Below are positions 32,100-43,600 of a DNA stretch of 64,000 nucleotides, one piece after another. The notes under the pieces were generated by a model. The model ran no database searches. It saw only the letters and a program-made list of their open reading frames with translations, and was not told the DNA's origin. Made by a program: the position numbers and the translations under genes. Source of the stretch: Cycas panzhihuaensis (lineage: Eukaryota > Cycadophyta); assembly GCA_023213395.1 (NCBI GenBank), contig CM041465.1, forward strand, positions 167,035,741 to 167,099,740, read 5' to 3'. Each line of letters begins with the position of its first letter. Position 1 is the first letter of the stretch.

Positions 32100-33470
32100 T
32101 ACTCACACTCTTCTTATATCACCTAAACAAATGCAACAAATTGAGGAGTTAAAGACAAGGTATGATATTCTATTTCAACATGTTGATGGGCTTCCACCAA
32201 AGAGAAAGATAGAGCATGAAATCACTCTTGTAGGAGATTCACCATTACCTAATGTTGCTTTGTATAGGCACTCCATTGTAGAAAATAATGAGATAAAGAG
32301 GCAAGTTGAGGAGTTGCTTGATCAAGGGGTCATAAGACGTTCATGTTCACCTTGTGGGTCACCAATTGTCTTGGTGCCTAAGAAGGATAGAGGATGGAGA
32401 ATGTGTATAGATTTTCGTGCTTTGAATAAAATTACAATTAAAATCGCTACCCTTTGCCTCGTATAGATGATTTGCTTGATCAAATTGACATGCTTGTTAT
32501 TTCACTAAATTAGATTTAAAAGTGGTTATCACCAAGTTAGGGTCAAGGAGGAGGACACATGGAAGACGGCCTTCAAAACAAAGCAAGGACTCTTTGAATG
32601 GATGGTTATGCCTTCGAATTGTGTAATGCTCCTACAACATTCATGAGGCTAATGAATGAAATATTAAGGCCTTACTTGGATAATTTTGTTGTTGTCTATC
32701 TTGATGACATTTTGATTTTCAAAGAACACATGGGAGGAACATTTGCAAGACATAGAAGAAGTTTTAAAGACTATGGATAAGCATCATTTGAAGCTTAATG
32801 TGAAGAAGTGTGAATTTGGCAAGGAGAACTTGATCTTCTTAGGCTTTGTGGTTGGAGGAGGAAAGTTGAGCATTGATCCACTCAAGACTCAAGCCATCCT
32901 CAAATGGCCTAGGCCAACAAACATCACAGAGGTGAGAAGTTTTTAGGAGCTTGTCAATACTTGAGAAAGTTCATTCTTCATTTCTCACAGGTTGCAACAC
33001 CTCTACATGGATTGACAAAATCTAGTAGAAAGTTTACTTGGGGTTCCAAGGAGGAAGAAGCCTTTCTTCTTTTAAAGAAGAAAATTTGTGAAGCTGGTTT
33101 TGGCAATGCCAAATTTGCAAAGGCCTTTTGAAGTCGAAGGCGATGCAGTGGAAATGTGATGGGAGCTGTCCTTATTCAAGATGGGAAGCCTATTGCGTAC
33201 CATTCGGAAGTCTTAACCCCTCAAGTGAAGAACTACCCAACATATGATCGAGAAATGTTCGCACTTCATCAAGCATGCAAGCATTGGAGGTCATACTTGC
33301 TCGGAAAAGAGGTTGTAGTTCATACCGATCATAAGCCTCTTCAAGTTCTACAAACTCAAAGTAAATTACAAGAAGCAAGACACATGAAGTGGATGAGTTA
33401 TTTACAACAATTCAATATTGTAATTAAGTATAAAAGGGATCTAATAACAAAATTGCGATATGTTATCTAG
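32100..33470 (+). pseudogene. gypsy C reverse transcriptase/RNase H, interior 1, heavily frameshifted
   Basis: Pieces in four or more frames: [58 protein letters not shown] (catalytic YLDD intact), KCEFGKENLIFLGFVV, then RNase H AYHSEVLTPQVKNYPTYDRE and VVHTDHKPLQ. Compared with interior 2, it has many more one-base losses and gains (for example near 32445, 32487, 32612, 32720, 32943, 33092). Dead. Confidence 0.85.
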
Positions 33471-33527
33471 ACCACCTTGTTCCACTTCTTCTTCTACTTT
33501 TGTTTGTAGTTCTCTTATGAGTTTGCG

Positions 33528-35005
33528 GTGGAACCAATGCATCATGAAGAGTACAAAGACTTGTACCATGAAGATGAAGCTTTGAAGGAAGAATTAGAGA
33601 ACCTAGCGAAGGAAGACCTTCCCGGCTTGCTTGGAAGGATGGTCTACTTTTCAAAGGGGAGCGACTCTGTTCCATCAAAGGAGACAAGATCAAGTGGCTT
33701 AGAAGCCCATACTTCTAAAGTAGTGGTCACTTTGGTATAGAGAAGACTTTATCAAACTTGAGAAGATATGTTGTATGGCCAAAATGCAAAATGATGTAAA
33801 AAATATGTAAAAGGATGTGTAATATGTAATACTTCTAAGCCTTCTTCTAGAAAATTAGGATTGTATACACCACTACCTATTCCCACTAGGCCTTGGGAAA
33901 GTATCTCCATTGATTTTTAGGGGACTTCCCATGACTAGGAAGGGACATGATTATCTTTTGTTGTTGTAGATAGGTTTAGTAAAATGATATGTCTAATACC
34001 TTGTAAGAAGACAATCACAGTGCAGGGAGCGGTGAGTTATTCTTGAGCATGTATGGAAGAATTTTGGCTTGCCTTCTTCCATCATTTCGGATCGGGACAC
34101 TCGATTCCTTTCATCATTTTGGAAGTCACTATGGGAGATGATGGATACCAAATTGAAGAGGAGTACAAGTTTCCATCCTCAAACGGATGGACAAACCAAG
34201 TAGTGAATAGAACTTTGGTACATCTATTGAGGGATACAATTCAAGCATCCAAAGACTTGGGATGAATCATTGGCTTTTCTACAATTTGCTTTTAATAGAG
34301 CAATGCATGCATCACACTCTAAAGCACCTTTTGAAGTTTGTTTGGGATACTTACCTCAAAGTCCATTTGACTTAGAGTTTTCCATGCAAGCTAAGGAAGG
34401 ATCCGTCAAAGAGAAGGAGGAGCATGACAAGGCTTTAAGATACTTGGAGAAGATCCGGAGAGTCCACAAAGAAGTACATGATCAACTTCTAAGGACTCAA
34501 CAAAAGTACAAGGAAAGACATGACAAGCATAGGAAAGAGTGTACTTTCCAAGAAGGAGATTTAGTATGGTTATACTTGAGCAAGGAGAGGTTAAAAGGAG
34601 AAGGTAAGAAACTCAAACCTATAAGGTATGGACCATTCAAGATTTTGAGAAAAGTAGGTGGCAATGCTTTCCAACTTGATCTTCCACCTTATATGCAAAT
34701 ATATTCAGTAGTAAATGCTGAATACTTAAAACTCTTTGAGCCCTCCATGCTAGATGAGGAGCAGGACCAGTTCACTTTACCTTGATTGATGATTTGTATT
34801 TGGAAAGTGAGAAGCCTCTCGAGGAAGATTGTATCTTGGAGAAAATCTACCAAAACAAGACATAAGACACATGAATCTTTCAGGATTGGAGTAGTAGGGC
34901 AATTGCCTAGTAAGGCTAAGTGGTTTAGTAGGCAACAAGGAGAACAACACTTCCCCCATCTCCAATTCTAAGCCAAAGGGGAGTTGGCTATTCTCCAAGG
35001 AAGGG
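33528..35005 (+). pseudogene. gypsy C integrase, interior 1, broken
   Basis: Zinc-binding region around 33730-33840 (C--C as GCVICNTSKPSS with shifts), catalytic core with SDRDTRF-type segment now out of frame, FNRAMHASHSKAPFEVCLGY (34285-34345) and a GPFKILRKVGGNAFQLDL motif (34630-34680) in the open part 34270-34785. The polypurine tract AAGGAAGGGGGAG lies directly before LTR 2. Confidence 0.82.
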
Positions 35006-35012
35006 GGAGCCA

Positions 35013-36066
35013 TGATCCAGGAGGATCTACCATATGTTTACAGGATGCGGAAAATGCTAGGCATTGGCATAACTAACAGAGATATGGCCAAATGGTATCA
35101 AAATTCTATGAAATTTTGTTTAAAGGGATAAGACACATCCCACTAGATGTGTAAAAAAGGTGGGGTTCAGAAAATATCATTTGATTAGAGTTCAAGCCTT
35201 GTCTTTGCATAAAAATTAATCCCACAGCTAGCAGAAAAAAATAGAAAATATATATTATAATTATATGAATAGAAACATGGCCGAATGACATCCAAATGAG
35301 CTAAAATTTTGAGGAAGTGGAGGAGACATGCGTTCCTATACTTGTACAAAATTTGAGCTGAATTGGAGTCCGTTAAGGATAGTTACAAGCCACAACTTTT
35401 AAGAATTGCATGAAGGCCACTTGGACAGCAGAAAAATAGCAAATACATATTATTATTAAATGAATAAAAATGTAGTCAAATGACATCCAACTGAGCTGAA
35501 AATTTGAGGAAGCTGAGGGAACATGTGTTCCTATATGTGTACCAAATTTGAGCTAAATTAGAGTACGTTAAGATCTATTACAAGCTGTAACGTTTTAAGA
35601 ATTGTATGAAGGCCACTTGGACAACATGCATTCTGGTGGTTAGTGATTATACTTGCATGATTGCCACTTGTTAAACATGCAATTCAGGTTTCTTTCTATA
35701 AATTGAGCCCTTATATAGGTTGGAGAGGTGGTTCTTGGAGACTTGACTTGGGAAGCATCCTTGGAGAAGCATTTGTAGGGTTGGAATCCCCCTTATGGTA
35801 TAATTGTAACATTTACTCCTTGTAATTTTACCATTCTTTTGCTAGTTGATTTCTCCACCATTAAATGGAGATTTTCATGGTTTAATAAAAGTATTACTCA
35901 TCATACTTTTGGATCAATGTCAAGAATAATTGATTTGGTGTAGAATTTTCCTTTCATGGGCTCATTGTTGTTTTGATGTTATTGAGCTTTCTACACTAAC
36001 TCCCAGGATCTCAATGAGGAAAGGTTTATAATTGATTTCTTCACCAACTAAGCTCTTTTGGGATCA
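35013..36066 (+). repeat. gypsy C LTR 2 (shared middle LTR)
   Basis: Closest to LTR 1 along its whole length, including the first 40 bases, where LTR 3 differs strongly. TATAAATT at 35697-35704. Confidence 0.93.
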
Positions 36067-36071
36067 TATTT

Positions 36072-36082
36072 TGGTATCGAGC
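36072..36082 (+). promoter_or_regulatory. primer-binding site of gypsy C, interior 2, one base short
   Basis: TGGTATCGAGCC: one A of TGGTATCAGAGCC is missing compared with interior 1. Confidence 0.85.
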
Positions 36083-36108
36083 CTCTGATCTTTGTTGTAG
36101 GGACTTGA

Positions 36109-37120
36109 ATGGTACAAACAAGGAAAGGATACAAAGAGAAAGGTGAAGACTTTCTTGTGTTGCAATCACCAAGAAGACAAAGAAAGAATCCAAGCACCAT
36201 GGTGAAAAAGAAGATGGAGAAATTAGATTTGAAAGGCTTGAGAAGAGCGTCGAGCCTTGATGCAAATGATGACCGCCTTCTACCTCTAGTCAAAGGAAAA
36301 GGCAAAGAGAAGGAATTTGAAGGAGGATCCACATATGACCATGACCATGAAGAGGAAGAGGAGGAGACCTTAAAGCACTCTTTTGAAGAAAGCAAGGGTA
36401 CTTCATCTCATCAACCCTTCAAGGTGGAGGCAAAGTTGGATATTCCAACTTATGATGGAGAGGTAAATGCTGAAAAGTTGGACCATTGGTTGGATCAACT
36501 TGAAACCTACTTCACAATCTATGCTTATAGTAATGCTCAAAAGCTTTCATTTGCTAGGCTCAAGTTGTGTAAACATGCATTGACATGGTGGAATGCATAT
36601 TTAAAGACTCATGATGTATCTTCTTTTTCATGGAGGATTTTAAGAAAATAATAAAGCAATTCTACCCCATAGGTCATGAGGAAGACCAACGGGTCACTTG
36701 GCAATATTTACGCCAAGGGAGAGGTGTAAGTGTCCAAGACTATACTTCTTTATTTTTTAGGCATGGCATGCTACTTGGTATTAATATGGATGAACATGTC
36801 ACTCTTATGAAATTCATTGGAGGATTACATGAATACATAAGGAAGGAACTAAGGCTTTTAAGGTTCAATCCATTGGAGAAGCAAGTAGGATGGCTATGGC
36901 AATAGAAAGTAAAAGTAAGAAATCTACATTCATGTCTAAAGATTCTACTTTTACTTCTAATAAGTATGAAAAGAATCCTAAATGGCACTCATCAAAAGGC
37001 AAGAAGGAAAGAAGAAAAGAACTAATTTTGTTAAAAGTTCTAACTATTGTGAGCATTGTGATATTAGTGGTCATATTACAACAAAGTGTTGGAAGTTTCA
37101 TCCGAACTAAAAGCCAAGCA
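36109..37120 (+). pseudogene. gypsy C gag, interior 2
   Basis: ATG at 36109 starts MVQTRKGYKEKGEDF and runs 180 codons into the Retrotrans_gag domain (AKLDIPTYDGEVNAEKLDHW). One G is lost at FSWR (36634) and three bases (a Lys codon) are missing near 36655. A second open part 36630-36905 continues the domain (ITWQYLRQGRG-type VTWQYLRQGRG, TLMKFIGGLHEYIRKELRLL). The CCHC knuckle CEHCDISGHITTKCW is at about 37043-37090 in another frame. Confidence 0.88.
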
Positions 37121-37149
37121 TATCAAGGATATGGAATTAAGAAAGAAGG

Positions 37150-37680
37150 AAAAAGGAAAGCACTACTTTACGAGGTGGAGATTCAAAGTGAAGAGAAGAA
37201 GAAGGTCACTCTACTTACAAATTATGAAGATGATGCTACAAGGGAGGAACTATTTCACTTGAAGCTTCAAGTGGGAAATAGTATGATTTGTGCCATTATA
37301 GATCCGGGAAGCCAAAAGAATTTGATCTCAGAAAGTTTGGTAAAGAGCATTGGTTTGGTAACTACTCCTCACCCTCACCCATATCCTCTTGGTTGGATCC
37401 ATAAAGATGTGGAAATGCAAATATCAAAGCAATGTACACTTAAATTTTCCATCACTAATGATTTTGTTGATGAGGCAATATGTGATGTGGTGCCCTTTGG
37501 ATGTATGCCATGTTGTGCTTGGAAGTCCCTACTTGTGGGATCGAGATGCACTCTTCTATCGAAGGGAGAGAAAGTATCGATTGATGAAGGATAACAAGGG
37601 CTTCATCATAAAGGCCACAAAGAAGCACTTGGATAAGATAGCATTAATTTCACTACTCAAGCAAAAGGATGATCAATGCA
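37150..37680 (+). pseudogene. gypsy C protease, interior 2
   Basis: KLQVGNSMICAIIDPGSQKN keeps Asp and Gly of the active site (DPG for the common DSG). It is followed by SLVKSIGLVTTPHPHPYPLG and LGWIHKDVEMQ. The open frame 36890-37594 covers it; a frameshift near 37510 moves the expected continuation (CHVVLGSPYLWDRDALFY) to the frame 37389-37688. Confidence 0.82.
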
Positions 37681-37729
37681 TGTGGTAAATTTGTCATCTT
37701 AATGGTAAGGAGAAAAGAAGAGCCAAGAG

Positions 37730-39356
37730 ATGAAGAAGGTCCTTACTCACACTCTTCTTATATCACCTAAACAAATGCAACAAATTGAGGAGTTAAAGAC
37801 AAGGTATGATATTCTATTTCAACATGTTGATGGGCTTCCACCAAAGAGAAAGATAGAGCATGAAATCACTCTTGTAGGAGATTCACCATTACCTAATGTT
37901 GCTTTGTATAGGCACTCCATTGTAGAAAATAATGAGATAAAGAGGCAAGTTGAGGAGTTGCTTGATCAAGGGTCATAAGACCTTCATGTTCACCTTGTGG
38001 GTCACCAATTGTCTTGGTGCCTAAGAAGGATGGAGGATGGAGAATGTGTATAGATTTTTGTGCTTTGAATAAAATTACAATTAAAAATCGCTACCCTTTG
38101 CCTCGTATAGATGATTTGCTTGATCAAATTCGAGATGCTTGTTATTTCACTAAATTGGATTTAAAAGTGGTTATCACCAAGTTAGGGTCAAGGAGGAGGA
38201 CACATGGAAGGCGGCCTTCAAAACAAAGCAAGGACTCTTTGAATGGATGGTTATGCCTTTCGGATTGTGTAATGCTCCTACAACATTCATGAGGCTAATG
38301 AATGAAATATTAAGGCCTTACTTGGATAATTTTGTTGTTGTCTATCTTGATGACATTTTGATTTGCGGCAACACATGGGAGGAACATTTGCAGCACATAG
38401 AAGAAGTTTTAAAGACTATGGCTAAGCATCATTTGAAGCTTAATGTGAAGAAGTGTGAATTTGGCAAGGAGAACTTGATCTTCTTAGGCTTTGTGGTTGG
38501 AGGAGGAAAGTTGAGCATTGATCCACTCAAGACTCAAGCCATCCTCAAATGGCCTAGGCTAACAAACATCACAGAGGTGAGAAGTTTTTTAGGAGCTTGT
38601 CAATACTTAAGAAAGTTCATTCTTCATTTCTCACAGGTTGCAGCACCTCTACATGGATTGACAAAATCTAGTAGAAAGTTTACTTGGGGTTCTAAGGAGG
38701 AAGAAGCCTTTCTTCTTTTAAAGAAGAAAATTTGTGAAGCACCGGTTTTGGCAATGCCAAATTTGCAAAGGCCTTTTGAAGTTGAAGCTAATGCGAGTGG
38801 AAATGCGATGGGAGTTGTCCTTATTCAATATGGGAAGCCTATTGCGTACCATTCGGAAGTCTTCACCCCTCAAGTGAAGAACTACCCAACATATGATCGA
38901 GAAATATTCGCACTTCATCAAGCATGCAAGCATTGGAGGTCATACTTGCTCGGAAAAGAGGTTGTAGTTCATACCGATCATAAGCCTCTTCAATTTTTAC
39001 AAACTCAAAGTAAATTACAGCAAGCAAGACACATTAAGTGGATGAGTTATTTACAACAATTTAATATTGTAATTAAGTATAAAAAGGGATCTAATAACAA
39101 AATTGCTGATATGTTATCTAGACCACCTTGTTCCACTTCTTCTTCTACTTTTGTTTGTAGTTCTCTTATGAGTTTGCAGGTGGAACCAATGCATCATGAA
39201 GAGTACAAAGACTTGTACCATGAAGATGAAGCTTTGAAGGAAGAATTAAAGAACCTAGCGAAAGGAAGACCTTCTCAGCTTGCTTGGAAGGATGGTCTAC
39301 TTTTCAAAGGGGGCGACTCTATGTTCCATCAAAGGAGACAAGATCAAGTGGCTTAG
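37730..39356 (+). pseudogene. gypsy C reverse transcriptase/RNase H, interior 2, best-preserved copy
   Basis: 369 open codons (38247-39356) begin at [20 protein letters not shown], contain the catalytic [24 protein letters not shown] and the RNase H part (VEANASGNAMGVVLIQ, in which the first catalytic Asp is Asn; AYHSEVFTPQVKNYPTYDRE; VVHTDHKPLQF; KIADMLSRP with Asp kept). Upstream the fingers region is in separate frames (37730-37978, 38014-38292). The normal LK-SGYHQ motif is destroyed by a lost A near 38165, a lesion shared with interior 1 (about 32520). Confidence 0.92.
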
Positions 39357-40665
39357 AGAAGCCCATACTTCTAAAGTAGTGGTCACTTTGGTATAGAAGA
39401 CTTTAGCAAACTTGAGAAGATATGTTGTATGGCAAAAAATGCAAAATGATGTAAAAAAATATGTAAAAGGATGTGTAATGTGTAATACTTCTAAGCCTTC
39501 TTCTAGAAAATTAGGATTGTATACACCACTACCTATTCCCACTAGGCCTTGGGAAAGTATCTCCATTGATTTTTAGGGGACTTCCCATGACTAGGAAGGA
39601 CATGATTATCTTTTGTTGTTGTAGATAGGTTTAGTAAAATGATATGTCTAATACCTTGTAAGAAGACAATCACAGTGCAGGGAGGCGGTGAGTTATTCTT
39701 CGAGCATGTATGGAAGAATTTTGGCTTGCCTTCTTCCATCATTTCAGATCGGGATACTCGATTCCTTTCATCATTTTGGAAGTCACTATGGGAGATGATG
39801 GATACCAAATTGAATAGGAGTACAAGTTTCCATCCTCAAACAGATGGACAAACCGAAGTAGTGAATAGAACTTTGGTACATCTATTGAGGATACAATTCA
39901 AGCATCCAAAGACTTGGGATGAATCATTGGCTTTTCTACAATTTGCTTTTAATAGAGCAATGCATGCATCACACTCTAAAGCACCTTTTGAAGTTTGTTT
40001 GGGATACTTACCTCAAAGTCCATTTGACTTAGAGTTTTCCATGCAAGCTAAGGAATGATCCGTCAAAGAGAAGGAGGAGCATGACAAGGCTTTAAGATAC
40101 TTGGAGAAGATCCAGAGAGTCCACAAAGAAGTACATGATCAACTTCTAAGGACTCAACAAAAGTACAAGGAAAGACATGACAAGCATAGGAAAGAGTGTA
40201 CTTTCCAAGAAGGAGATTTAGTATGGTTATACTTGAGCAAGGAGAGGTTAAAAGGAGAAGGTAAGAAACTCAAACCTATAAGGTATGGACCATTCAAGAT
40301 TTTGAGAAAAGTAGGTGGCAATGCTTTCCAACTTGATCTTCCACCTTATATGCAAATATATTCAGTAGTAAATGCTGAATACTTAAAAATCTTTGATCCC
40401 TCCATGCTAGATGAGGAACAGGACCAGTTCACTTTACCTTCAGTTGATGATTTGTATTTGGAAAGTGAGAAGCCTCTCAAGGAAGATTGTATCTTGGAGA
40501 GAAAATCTACCAAAACAAGATATAAGACACATGAATCTTTCAGGATTGGAGTAGCAGGGTAATTGCCTAGTAAGGCCAAGTGGTTTAGTAGGCAACAAGG
40601 AGAACAACACTTCCCCCATCTCCAATTCTAAGCCAAGCAGAGTTGGCTATTTTCCAAGGAAGGGG
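39357..40665 (+). pseudogene. gypsy C integrase, interior 2, broken
   Basis: The zinc-binding part and start of the core (39360-39640) are split over three frames by one-base losses shared with interior 1 (for example ATTTTTAGGGGAC and CCCATGACTAGG). The open frame 39639-40058 has [20 protein letters not shown] (second Asp) and [14 protein letters not shown] (Glu), then FNRAMHASHSKAPFEVCLGY. A TGA at 40057 separates the C-terminal GPFKILRKVGG-FQLDL part (40101-40562). The tail (KTRYKTHESFRIGVAG, then LPSKAKWFS) looks like the CR or degenerate chromodomain tail of some chromoviruses. Confidence 0.87.
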
Positions 40666-40670
40666 AGCCA

Positions 40671-41724
40671 TGATCCGGGAGGATCTACCATATGTTCTGA
40701 GGATCGAGAAAATGCTAGGCATTGGCATAACTAATAGAGATATGGCCAAATGGTATCAAAATTCTATGAAATTTTGTTTAAAGGGATAAGACACATCCCA
40801 CTAGATGTGTACAAAAGGTGGGGTTTAGAAAATATCATTTGATTAGAGTTCAAGCCTTGTCTTTGCATAAAAATTAATCCCACAGCTAGCAGAAAAAAAT
40901 AGAAAATATATATTATAATTATATGAATAGAAACATGGCCAAATGACATTCAAATGAGCTAAAATTTTGAGGAAGAGGAGGAGACATGCGTTCCTATACG
41001 TGTACCAAATTTTAGCTAAATTGGAGTCCGTTAAGGTCAGTTACAAGCCGAAACGTTTAAGAATTGCATGAAGGCCACTTGGACAGCAGAAAAACAACAA
41101 ATACATATTATTATTAAATGAATAAAAATGCAGTCAAATGACATCCAAATGAGCTGAAAATTTGAGGAAGATGAGGGGACATTGTTTCCTATATGTGTAC
41201 CAAATTTTAGCTAAATTGGAGTACGTTAAGATCTATTAAAAGCTGTAACATTTTAAGAATTGTATGAAGGCCACTTGGACAACATGCATTCTGGTGGTTA
41301 GTGATTATACTTGCATGATTGCCACTTGTTAAACATGCAATTCAGGTTTCTTTCTATAAATTGAGCCCTTCTACAGGTTGGAGAGGTGGTTCTTGGAGAC
41401 TTGACTTGGGAAGCATCCTTGGAGAAGCATTTGGAGGGTTGGAATCCCCCTTATGGTATAATTGTAACATTTACTCCTTGTAATTTTACCATTCTTTTGC
41501 TAGTTGATTTCTCCACCATTAAATGGAGATTTTCATGGTTTAATAAAAGTATTACTCATCATACTTTTGGATCAATGTCAAGAATAATTGATTTGGTGTA
41601 GAATTTTCCTTTCATGGGCTCATTGTTGTTTTGATGTTATTGAGCTTTCTACACTAACTCCCAGGATCTCAAGGAGGAAAGGTTGATAATTGATTTCTTC
41701 ACCAACTAAGCTCTTTTGGGATCA
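40671..41724 (+). repeat. gypsy C LTR 3
   Basis: Most diverged of the three (roughly 3% or more by eye), notably at its start (TGATCCGGG, GTTCTGAGGATCGAG). TATAAATT at 41355-41362. Ends GGGATCA then CTTAT. Confidence 0.93.
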
Positions 41725-41964
41725 CTTATGGAGGGCACCTCGCCTCAAAGAGGGATTCATTATTAATAATAAATACATAGTCATTTGGTAATCTTGTATG
41801 TATTCAGTTTATATTCATTTCATACAACTTTATATTTGTATGTCATAAGTATTTAGGTAGATTTATATTATTTCTCTCTTGATTAAATATCTTACAAGTG
41901 TATTTGGTGGATATTTTACATTTTTTTATAAAATTTCTTAGAAGACTTCTGTAAGATTACTACA
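41725..41964 (+). repeat. 5' LTR of chromovirus B, right half
   Basis: Starts with the duplicated CTTAT, continues GGAGGGCACCTC as in the 3' LTR, and ends TACTACA. With the left half and one TSD copy removed it totals 556 bp, against 557 bp for the 3' LTR. Confidence 0.92.
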
Positions 41965-41966
41965 AG

Positions 41967-41979
41967 TGGTATCATAGCC
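41967..41979 (+). promoter_or_regulatory. primer-binding site of chromovirus B, one mismatch
   Basis: TGGTATCATAGCC; the tRNA-iMet consensus is TGGTATCAGAGCC. Confidence 0.85.
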
Positions 41980-42299
41980 TCATTTGAAGCAGGTATTTAG
42001 CGTGTCTCTATAAGAAATATCTAAAAAAAAAAATTCCTAATAGAACATAGTTAAGGTTAAGAAAAACTACAATAGAAAAAAATGGTGCTCTAGGACTCCT
42101 AGGGAATCGAGGACATGTCAAAAAGGGTGGACCATTTGGACAGTAGTATCACGCTAATGCAAACTTAGTACAAGGAATTGAAATCAGATATATAAGAAAT
42201 TTGTGGTATTCTATTAGATCCGAAAAATGATTTTGGATTTCAAAGTGGAGGTAAAGAAGAGGAGTAGAGCCAAGAAGAAGGGGAATACTCAAGAGATCA

Positions 42300-43025
42300 G
42301 ATTGGGCTCAGTCTTAAGGGAACTAAATTTTAGCTAGAAAAGTTTAACCCAAATAGATCCCATGATATTCATAGTTGGGTGATGTAGATGGAGGTCTACT
42401 TCAAAACCACCCCTTTAACCAATAAGGAAAAATTAGTGGTGGTAGCGTTATACTTACATGGAAAATCCTTACAATTTTTTCACTAGTGGCAAAGAAATTA
42501 CGAGGGAACAATCCACTACAATTAGATTAATTTTAAGAAGTTTCTATTCTAGCAATATGAAGATACAATGAAAACGGATTATTTCGCCCATCTTTCCAAG
42601 TTACAGTAGGTTGGTATAGTACAATCTTATATTAAATAGTTCCAAGTACTACATAGTATGGTGGATGCCCATATCAATGAACCTCAACTAGTAGAAGTAT
42701 ATATAGTAGGTCTTTGAGGTAATATTAAGTACCGACTAAAGACTATGGAGGTGAGCTTTCTAACCGATGCCATATGCCATGCCAGAAGCATTGAAGTAGA
42801 ATTTAGAGAAGGAAGACAAAGTTTCATTCATCAAACTAAGTTTGAAAGACCTCCCAACCAGCAATTTAAACCAAATTGGACACAGTCTAGAACTAAAACT
42901 AGTGCTCCTACATGGGAGAAAAAAGATGAAAAAATGTTGAGAACAAATCACATTAAGAATGGAACATGTTTTCATCATAGAGGAAACTATAACTAGGAAC
43001 ATAGATGCCCTCCTAAGAAGATGTT
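42300..43025 (+). pseudogene. chromovirus B gag, broken
   Basis: Plus-strand pieces LEKFNPNRSHDIHSWV, MEVYFKTTPLTNKEKLVVVA, LYLHGKSLQFFH and FKKFLF form the Retrotrans_gag domain. The open part 42745-42996 covers MEVSFLTDAICHARSIEVEF. The zinc knuckle is decayed (CFHHRGNYN-stop-EHRCP: C-x2-H in place of C-x2-C, and the stop removes the third position). Stops are mostly TAG. Confidence 0.82.
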
Positions 43026-43139
43026 CATGATGAATAATGAAGAAGACCCTCTCCCTGATGAAACTATGGAAGAAATTACAAAAGAGGAAGCATTGGTCTA
43101 AGAAGACGAAGCCCAAGTAAAGGAGTTATTGAATACAAA

Positions 43140-43600
43140 CCCATACAATGTTCAGATATAACTTCAAGCCATCACTGGGGAGATACGCACACCACAAACA
43201 TTAAGATTTTGAGGGTTAATAAAAAATGCAAAGGTTTCCATTTTGGTAGATAGTGGAAGTACACACAATTTTATAAATTACCCTACTATAGAAAAGTTAG
43301 GTCTCATAGTAAAGCCACTCAATATATTCCAAGTAGCAATAGCAAATGGTAGGACTATGCCTTGTGGTGGTTACTTCCAATAATTAAGCTTACGTATTGT
43401 AGAGTACTCAACCATATCTTGCATGTTTTCCATGCCTATTGGCAGGGTTGATGTAGTTTTAGGTGCACAATGGTTTCAAACCTTGGGAAATATTGTTACA
43501 AATTTTTGAACGTGGGTTATGTGTTTTCACCAAAAGGGACATAAGTACAAGCTATAGGCTCTCGACATTCCTCCTATAAAATTAGCATCATCTTAGTATA
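43140..43600 (+). pseudogene. chromovirus B protease, broken
   Basis: SILVDSGSTHNFI (about 43238-43275) keeps the DSG catalytic motif and is followed by LGLIVKPLNIFQVAIANG and DVVLGAQWFQTLG, typical for Ty3/gypsy aspartic proteases. Stops before and after it. Confidence 0.87.

Larger units (their letters stand above)
29362..41724 (+). mobile_element. gypsy C in tandem form: LTR-INT-LTR-INT-LTR
   Basis: Three LTRs of exactly 1054 bp (29362-30415, 35013-36066, 40671-41724) with matching inverted ends TGATCC and GGATCA surround two interiors of 4597 and 4604 bp. A single perfect target duplication CTTAT (29357-29361 and 41725-41729) flanks the whole array; none flanks the middle LTR. Hence one insertion, later expanded by recombination between LTRs, or a tandem cDNA. 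Both interiors are disrupted by stops and one-base indels. Inserted in the 5' LTR of chromovirus B. Confidence 0.93.

Noticed and set aside
29362-41724. Two independent insertions of gypsy C side by side.
   Set aside because: Only one 5-bp duplication surrounds the array and the middle LTR is shared without its own target duplication.
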